Source of the DNA: Clostridiales bacterium
GTDB lineage: Bacteria; Bacillota; Clostridia; Oscillospirales; Oscillospiraceae
Direction of reading: 5' to 3'
Length of the DNA stretch: 39,210 bases
Assembly: GCA_018374635.1 (NCBI GenBank)
Contig: JAHAEW010000025.1
Span: forward strand, 1-39,210
The translations under genes were made by a program, and so were the position numbers. This document shows positions 35,380 to 39,210 of this stretch, piece by piece. The notes under the pieces were generated by a model, which saw only the letters and a list, made by a program, of their open reading frames with translations, did no database searches and was not told the DNA's origin. The first letter of the stretch is position 1. The number at the start of each line of letters is the position of its first letter.

Positions 35380-35817
35380 ATGAAAGTTTCTCTGGGCTGC
35401 GACCACGGCGGATTTGCCATGAAAGAGCATGTGAAGGGCTGGCTGGAGTCCCACGGCTATGAGGTGCAGGACTGCGGCTGCTACTCCACCGAGAGCGTGG
35501 ATTACCCGGTCTACGGCCGGGCGGCCGCCGAAGCGGTGGCCTCCGGCGCCTGTGAGCGCGGCATCGTGGTGTGCACCACCGGAATCGGCATCTCCATTGC
35601 CGCCAATAAAGTCAAGGGCATCCGCTGTGCCCTGTGCTCCGAGCCGCTCTCCGCCGAGATGACCCGCCGCCACAACAACGCCAATATGCTGGCCATCGGC
35701 GGCGGCATGATCGGCGCCAATATGGCCGACCGCATCGTGGAGGCCTTCCTGTCCACCGAGTTTGAGGGCGGCCGCCATGAGCGCCGGGTCAACCTCATCT
35801 CCGATATCGAGAGCTGA
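35380..35817 (+). CDS. rpiB: Ribose-5-phosphate isomerase B
   Basis: A 145-residue RpiB/LacAB-family isomerase that interconverts ribulose 5-phosphate and ribose 5-phosphate. The start KVSLGCDHGGFAMKEHV, the catalytic cysteine in IVVCTTGIGISIAANK, CSEPLSAEMTRRHNNANMLAIGG and the C-terminal FEGGRHERRVNLI are all family landmarks. GAGGAGG precedes the ATG. It is the last plus-strand gene of the run and is closed by the terminator at 35930. Confidence 0.93.
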   Translation: MKVSLGCDHGGFAMKEHVKGWLESHGYEVQDCGCYSTESVDYPVYGRAAAEAVASGACERGIVVCTTGIGISIAANKVKGIRCALCSEPLSAEMTRRHNNANMLAIGGGMIGANMADRIVEAFLSTEFEGGRHERRVNLISDIES

Positions 35818-35929
35818 CCAGGACAGTTCCCGCTCTCATACCAGCAGGTGCGCGCTGATTCGATGAATTCGGCTAAAAAGCCGTCAAAACAAATGGACCC
35901 AATCTCCGACAAACAGAGCCGCTGAAAAG

Positions 35930-35972
35930 AACCGGCGTGCTATTTCACGATGAAATGGCACGCCGGTTTTCT
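35930..35972. terminator. Bidirectional terminator between rpiB and the MFS gene
   Basis: AACCGGCGTGC plus ATTTCA (35930-35947) pair with TGAAAT and GCACGCCGGTT (35951-35968), loop CGA, with one T/G mismatch. TTC follows on the plus strand and TCTTTT on the minus strand. The stretches on either side (35818-35929 and 35973-36068) hold no gene that I recognise. Confidence 0.8.
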
Positions 35973-36068
35973 ACGCATTCAAGCCGCATTTCCATGGGAC
36001 GAAGCGGCAAGCAGCCGAATCGTATCGAAAAAGCCCGGTAATATCGGGACTCTTTCCCCTAACGCGGT

Positions 36069-37304
36069 TTATGTGGTTTCAAATTTCTCAAAGAATTCCA
36101 CCGAAAGGACGCCAATGATACAAACCAAAATTCCGCTTGGAATCAATACCCAGTATGGAGTCTTTGAAAACCAATCAAACAGTGCCCCGTAAACTATCTG
36201 CCCCACCGGCTGGGCACACATGGAAAGGGTGAACACAAAGGACATAACCTTTCCCATCAAACGGTCCGGCGTTCGAGCCTGGATAGCGGAGATCGCATAA
36301 GTAGAAAACAGACTACATCCAAATTGACCGAGGCTGAACATCACAAGGAGAATGATATATACATTGAAAGAGCCTACGGGCAAAAGAAAGGCCATCCCTG
36401 CCGGGATGAGACTAACGCCAAGGCCCATAAAGACAAAGGCCAGCCAGCGCAGGCGGAATTTCTGCGCCATGATCCCCACAAAGAGGCTGCCCAGCACGGC
36501 AGCCGCGCCCATAACGCTCTCCGCCGCTCCGTAATGCTCCGCCGTGAGTCCAAGGACAGTCCGCACCAAGTAAGGAAAGCCAACCACTACCGTACCGGCT
36601 ACAAACAAGCTGGCCAGCGCTGCCAGCAGGAGCAATTTGAGGATGCCCGGCTGCTCCCGGCGCAGGAATTGAATGCTGACCAAGAAATCCTTTTTCAGGA
36701 TCTCTCGGACACACATCGTGACTTCCTCCTTCTGATAGTCCAGCTGAATGAAACACTCCAGAATGGCGGTGAGAAAAAAGCAGGCCATCGTTCCCCAAAG
36801 GACCGGAGGAAGTCCAAAAGCGGCATAGACCATGCTGCCCAGAAACGGAGTGACCAGCCCGGTAATGGCCTGCACTTGGTTGACCGCCGCATTGCCCTTC
36901 ATTAGATTTTCTCCGGAAAGCATTTGGGGGATGCAGGCCTGTACGGTGGGGGACTCAAACGCAGCCAGGACAGACAGGAGCACCAATAATGCACCGATGA
37001 CCCAAATATCCCGTCCAAAGGGCAGCACCAATCCGGCGGCCAGGACGGTGAGTCCAGAGAGGGTATCCAGTCCTACCATGATGTTGCGTCGATTGGCCCG
37101 GTCTGCCAGAATGCCGCCAAAGGGCGACAAAAGAACGGTAGGCACCATGGCCACCGCCAGCAAAGCCGCAAAAATGGACGCCGAGCCGGTCTGCTCCAGC
37201 ACATACATGGAGAGGGCAAACTTTAGGGTGTAGTTCCCAATCAGGGAGCTGACCTGACCCAGAATCAGAAACGTAAAATTCCGGTGGAAGAGGTTGTCTT
37301 TCAT
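36069..37304 (-). CDS. MFS exporter (MefA/MFS_3-like)
   Basis: A 411-residue major-facilitator protein with about twelve hydrophobic helices. The loop after helix 2 reads GGILADRANRRNIMVG, the MFS motif-A region, and the N-terminal FLILGQVSSLIGNYTLKFAL resembles macrolide- and siderophore-type exporters. The substrate is unknown. Its ATG overlaps the stop of the 99-residue gene upstream (ATGA), so translation is coupled, and a TetR gene lies further upstream on the same strand. The gene is visibly richer in A/T than most of the window, with codons such as ATT, CTC and AAA used more freely, which suggests acquisition. Confidence 0.88.
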   Translation of the reverse strand: MKDNLFHRNFTFLILGQVSSLIGNYTLKFALSMYVLEQTGSASIFAALLAVAMVPTVLLSPFGGILADRANRRNIMVGLDTLSGLTVLAAGLVLPFGRDIWVIGALLVLLSVLAAFESPTVQACIPQMLSGENLMKGNAAVNQVQAITGLVTPFLGSMVYAAFGLPPVLWGTMACFFLTAILECFIQLDYQKEEVTMCVREILKKDFLVSIQFLRREQPGILKLLLLAALASLFVAGTVVVGFPYLVRTVLGLTAEHYGAAESVMGAAAVLGSLFVGIMAQKFRLRWLAFVFMGLGVSLIPAGMAFLLPVGSFNVYIILLVMFSLGQFGCSLFSTYAISAIQARTPDRLMGKVMSFVFTLSMCAQPVGQIVYGALFDWFSKTPYWVLIPSGILVCIIGVLSVEFFEKFETT

Positions 37305-37600
37305 TTTCCTTTCCTCCGCAAACAGAGCGCAGTCAATATCTCAGCGGCCAGGCCGATGGCGCCCAGCCCTGCACACCACGCCGCAGCAGCTCGGTTTCCC
37401 CGGTCCGCCAGACACCTGGCGGCCAGAAGTAGTCCAGCCTCAGCGGCCAGAGATGTCCCTCTGGATACGCAGCGAAGCAGTCTGCTGCGATTCCACGCAC
37501 GATTTACAGTTTTGTCCAGATGATCTGCGGCCGCCTCCACCCACCGCTCAAAGTCTGCGGCTTTTCTCTCGACCTCTTGATCAAATTCTTGCTCCGTCAT
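37301..37600 (-). CDS. Small membrane protein upstream of the MFS exporter
   Basis: A 99-residue protein of no family I recognise. The N-terminal half is charged and helical (MTEQEFDQEVERKAADFERW); the C-terminal half has two short hydrophobic segments (SLAAEAGLLLAARCLA and AAAWCAGLGAIGLAAEILTA) and ends in RRKGK, so a small two-helix membrane protein is likely. GGAGG lies eight bases before the ATG and the stop overlaps the MFS start, both arguing that it is a real gene. It may be an accessory or stabilising subunit of the exporter. A TTGACA on the minus strand (37646-37651) lies upstream without a clear -10. Confidence 0.75.
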   Translation of the reverse strand: MTEQEFDQEVERKAADFERWVEAAADHLDKTVNRAWNRSRLLRCVSRGTSLAAEAGLLLAARCLADRGNRAAAAWCAGLGAIGLAAEILTALCLRRKGK

Positions 37601-37762
37601 GTCTCATACCTCCATATTTTTTCTCTGTCTCAGTAGATTTTTTGATTGTCAAAGCCGCAAGGATGCCAGCGTTGCACTCAGCGCCTTTTTCCGGCTGATC
37701 GGATCACTCAACGGCAGAATTGCCCGTTTCCCGCTGTATCCCCAATATAATACCTTCACAAT

Positions 37763-37776
37763 GTATGTATATACGC
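37763..37776 (-). promoter_or_regulatory. Candidate second TetR site before the exporter genes
   Basis: GTATGTA-T-ATACGC (plus strand) shares both ends with the TetR promoter site at 38486-38507 (GTATGTA...ATACGC), although the spacing differs. It directly follows the TetR terminator. A weak clue only. Confidence 0.3.
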
Positions 37777-37778
37777 AA

Positions 37779-37806
37779 AATAAAATTGCCGCGCGGCAAT
37801 TTTATT
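37779..37806 (-). terminator. Terminator of the TetR gene
   Basis: AATAAAATTGCC and GGCAATTTTATT (37779-37790/37795-37806), loop GCGC, followed on the minus strand by TTGCG. The TetR stop codon lies in the stem. Confidence 0.75.
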
Positions 37807-38449
37807 TCAGGTCGGGGATCTGCGCAAAAAACTCGTCCACCAGCCGCCGAATGGCGTCGTCAAACAGCGGCACGCCCATCTTCTCCGTCATCTCCCCAAG
37901 AAAGGAGAACTTCCGCCGCATTTCCTCCTTCGTAGCGGGGAATACAGATGGCAGCAGCCACAGGCTGGTGAGCAGCGGCAGCAGCTCGGCAATTTCCTTG
38001 GCATACTCCGTATGGATGGAACCGTCCCGGTTCCCCTCCTCAATGAGTTCCAGAAAATACGGCGTGAGAATTCGACGGTTTGCATCAATTATCCCCACAA
38101 GGACCCTTGGATTGCGGGTCAGGGGGATGGATTGGACCGTCATGCTGGCCCGGGCCGCATCCGACTGATTGAGGCGGATCACTTCCCGCAGCTTTTGAAG
38201 GCCATTGAGCTCGGTACGACCTTTCACCGCTTCAAAGGGATTGTTTTCAAAAAACATCCGGTCACCCACCGCGTCCATGATTTCCTCTTTGGACTTGAAG
38301 TGGTGGTATACCGCGCCTTTTGTGAGGCCGCCCAATTCCTCGACAATATCTTGAATCGTGGTATTCTCATACCCTTTTTCTAAAAAAAGTCGCTGCGAAA
38401 CGTCCAATATTCGTTCAACTGTTACTTCGGGATATTTATTTCTTGCCAT
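37802..38449 (-). CDS. TetR family transcriptional regulator
   Basis: A 215-residue regulator. The N-terminal helix-turn-helix is typical: VERILDVSQRLFLEKGYENT, TIQDIVEELGGLTKGAVYHH, FKSKEEIMDAV. The C-terminal all-helical domain would bind a ligand. ATG at 38449 is seven bases after AAGGG; a GTG eight codons earlier is less likely. It is followed on the same strand by the small membrane protein and the MFS exporter, and is probably their ligand-controlled repressor, as in many TetR-efflux pairs. Confidence 0.92.
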   Translation of the reverse strand: MARNKYPEVTVERILDVSQRLFLEKGYENTTIQDIVEELGGLTKGAVYHHFKSKEEIMDAVGDRMFFENNPFEAVKGRTELNGLQKLREVIRLNQSDAARASMTVQSIPLTRNPRVLVGIIDANRRILTPYFLELIEEGNRDGSIHTEYAKEIAELLPLLTSLWLLPSVFPATKEEMRRKFSFLGEMTEKMGVPLFDDAIRRLVDEFFAQIPDLK

Positions 38450-38485
38450 AGCAGGTCCCTTCCTGGCATTCACAACATTCTTTCA

Positions 38486-38523
38486 GTATGTAAATGATAC
38501 CATACGCTTAGAACATTTGTCAA
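38486..38523 (-). promoter_or_regulatory. TetR promoter with overlapping operator
   Basis: On the minus strand TTGACA (38518-38523) and TATCAT (38494-38499) are 18 bases apart. GTATG-N10-CATAC (38486-38490/38501-38505) is centred on the -10 and is a likely autorepression site. Confidence 0.65.
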
Positions 38524-38642
38524 CATTTTCAGAAATTAGACTGCGGCAGTCAAATTGTTTCTCTGCACAGGTTCCTCTGTCTGCTTTTTCAGCGGTGCGC
38601 CAAGCTCCGGAACAAAGGCGAAGTCCCTCCTTCCGGTCCCTT

Positions 38643-38978
38643 TTACTCCTGTTCTTCCGCCGCCTGAGCGGCTTTTTTGCGCTCCAGCACCGCCGCGCGC
38701 ATGTCCAGCGTCTCCTCCAGCGTGCGGAGCGGACGGGCGTTGATCTGTTCCGCCCACGCAATGCCCCAGGCCCGCAGCTCCTCCAGCCCCTGGGCGGTCA
38801 TGGGAAAATACCGCTTCTCCTCCACCGCGCTGAAGGCATAGCCCCAGGGTCCTTCCCACACCTCGGCGGCCAGATTCTCCTCCTCGGGCGTCACCTGATA
38901 GCGCATCCGGCCCGCGCTGGCCGTCCAGAAATTCTCATTTTGAAAGTGGGATAAAACCGGCAGAAAAAATCCTTCCAT
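38643..38978 (-). CDS. Hypothetical protein, 111 residues
   Basis: I do not recognise this protein. It is soluble and slightly acidic, with a tryptophan/tyrosine-rich middle (EVWEGPWGYAFSAVEEKRYF) and a helical, charged end (LEETLDMRAAVLERKKAAQ). AAGGAG lies nine bases before the ATG, and an extended -10 promoter lies upstream, so it is probably real. The 119 bases between it and the TetR promoter hold nothing I can identify. Confidence 0.65.
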   Translation of the reverse strand: MEGFFLPVLSHFQNENFWTASAGRMRYQVTPEEENLAAEVWEGPWGYAFSAVEEKRYFPMTAQGLEELRAWGIAWAEQINARPLRTLEETLDMRAAVLERKKAAQAAEEQE

Positions 38979-39016
38979 GTGTTGTGTTCTCCTTGTCTTG
39001 CAAGTCTATCGGGATT

Positions 39017-39025
39017 ATTATAGCA
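39017..39025 (-). promoter_or_regulatory. Extended -10 promoter of the hypothetical gene
   Basis: On the minus strand TGC-TATAAT (39017-39025), about 38 bases before the start codon. No good -35 is present at 17 bases; the extended -10 may compensate. Confidence 0.5.
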
Positions 39026-39080
39026 CATCGTGTCCACCCTGAACAGGCATGCCCAGAGAATCCGCATTTCAGGATGAAAA

Positions 39081-39109
39081 CGCCCCCGGAAACCTCATTT
39101 CCGGGGGCG
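39081..39109 (-). terminator. Terminator of a minus-strand gene beyond the window
   Basis: CGCCCCCGGAAA (39081-39092) pairs with TTTCCGGGGGCG (39098-39109), loop CCTCA. On the minus strand TTTTCATCC follows, so it should end a gene transcribed leftward from outside the window. Confidence 0.65.
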
Positions 39110-39113
39110 TATC

Positions 39114-39210
39114 AGCGTGTCGAAAAACTTCGACACGCTTCTCAAAAATGCAAGCATTTTTTCGAGGGGATGCAGGCCGCTGCGCGCACTCGCTTTCGCT
39201 CGCACACTTG
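39114..39210 (+). repeat. Dispersed hairpin repeat, copy 4 (truncated by window end)
   Basis: GCGTGTCGAA AAAC TTCGACACGC, then CTTCTCAAAAATGC, GCATTTTTTCGAGGGG and ATGCAG, as in the copy at 2052-2113 with a single G-to-A change over about 60 bases. Beyond that point the two copies diverge into different alternating GC-rich sequence. It is next to a terminator, like the copies at 2052 and 22097. Confidence 0.85.

Noticed and set aside
35818..36068. Remnant of a mobile-element gene near the base-composition change
   Set aside because: No recombinase or transposase motif could be recognised in any frame; only the terminator is clear.

Overview
The window looks like chromosomal core DNA from a G+C-rich Gram-positive anaerobe, most likely a gut Clostridia of the Oscillospiraceae type (relatives of Flavonifractor, Lawsonibacter or Intestinimonas). 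This is inferred from several things: a Firmicutes-type hrcA-grpE-dnaK-dnaJ operon with a perfect CIRCE operator, RNase J, SLH-domain surface proteins, a rubredoxin/flavodiiron pair, a clostridial-type 3-hydroxybutyryl-CoA dehydrogenase, and strong AGGAGG ribosome binding sites. No tRNA, rRNA, CRISPR array, integrase or intact insertion sequence was found.

Layout. 1-2326: 5' part of the RNase J gene (minus strand) behind a long leader, then a two-gene DUF1653/ArsC-like operon and a block of hairpin repeats. 2325-3311: a WYL regulator. 3706-13634: an L-Ala-D/L-Glu-type dipeptide epimerase, a five-gene dipeptide/oligopeptide ABC importer, and three hydrolases without signal peptides (LD-carboxypeptidase, a class A beta-lactamase-fold serine hydrolase, an SH3-NlpC/P60 peptidase). 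With the D-aminopeptidase DppA at 15827-16633 (minus strand) this is a rearranged and extended counterpart of the Bacillus subtilis dppABCDE-ykfABCD murein-peptide scavenging region. Imported wall peptides could be cut stepwise in the cytoplasm and the L-Ala-D-Glu product epimerised. DppA is translationally coupled to a NYN-LOTUS RNA-binding/nuclease-type protein, which is unexpected.

13770-26500: hbd, a CPBP protease, a membrane-tethered MerR regulator (with a textbook 19-bp-spacer MerR promoter) overlapping a UPF0145/YbjQ gene, a secreted stalk-domain protein, a secreted S41 protease with SLH repeats, a rubredoxin plus flavodiiron protein pair (oxygen or NO detoxification), a cysteine desulfurase and a MATE exporter. 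26511-32455: an MBL-fold hydrolase and the heat-shock operon, whose DnaK carries a four-cysteine C-terminal tail. 32540-35817: a PMT-type protein glycosyltransferase with an embedded discoidin-like domain, a PHP phosphatase and RpiB.

36069-38449: a visibly more A/T-rich TetR / small membrane protein / MFS exporter cassette, probably acquired. The window ends with a hypothetical gene and a copy of a dispersed hairpin repeat that occurs at least four times here (2052, 16832, 22097, 39114), always between genes. Start sites were chosen by ribosome binding site and family convention. No database search was possible, so functional names rest on motifs and gene order.
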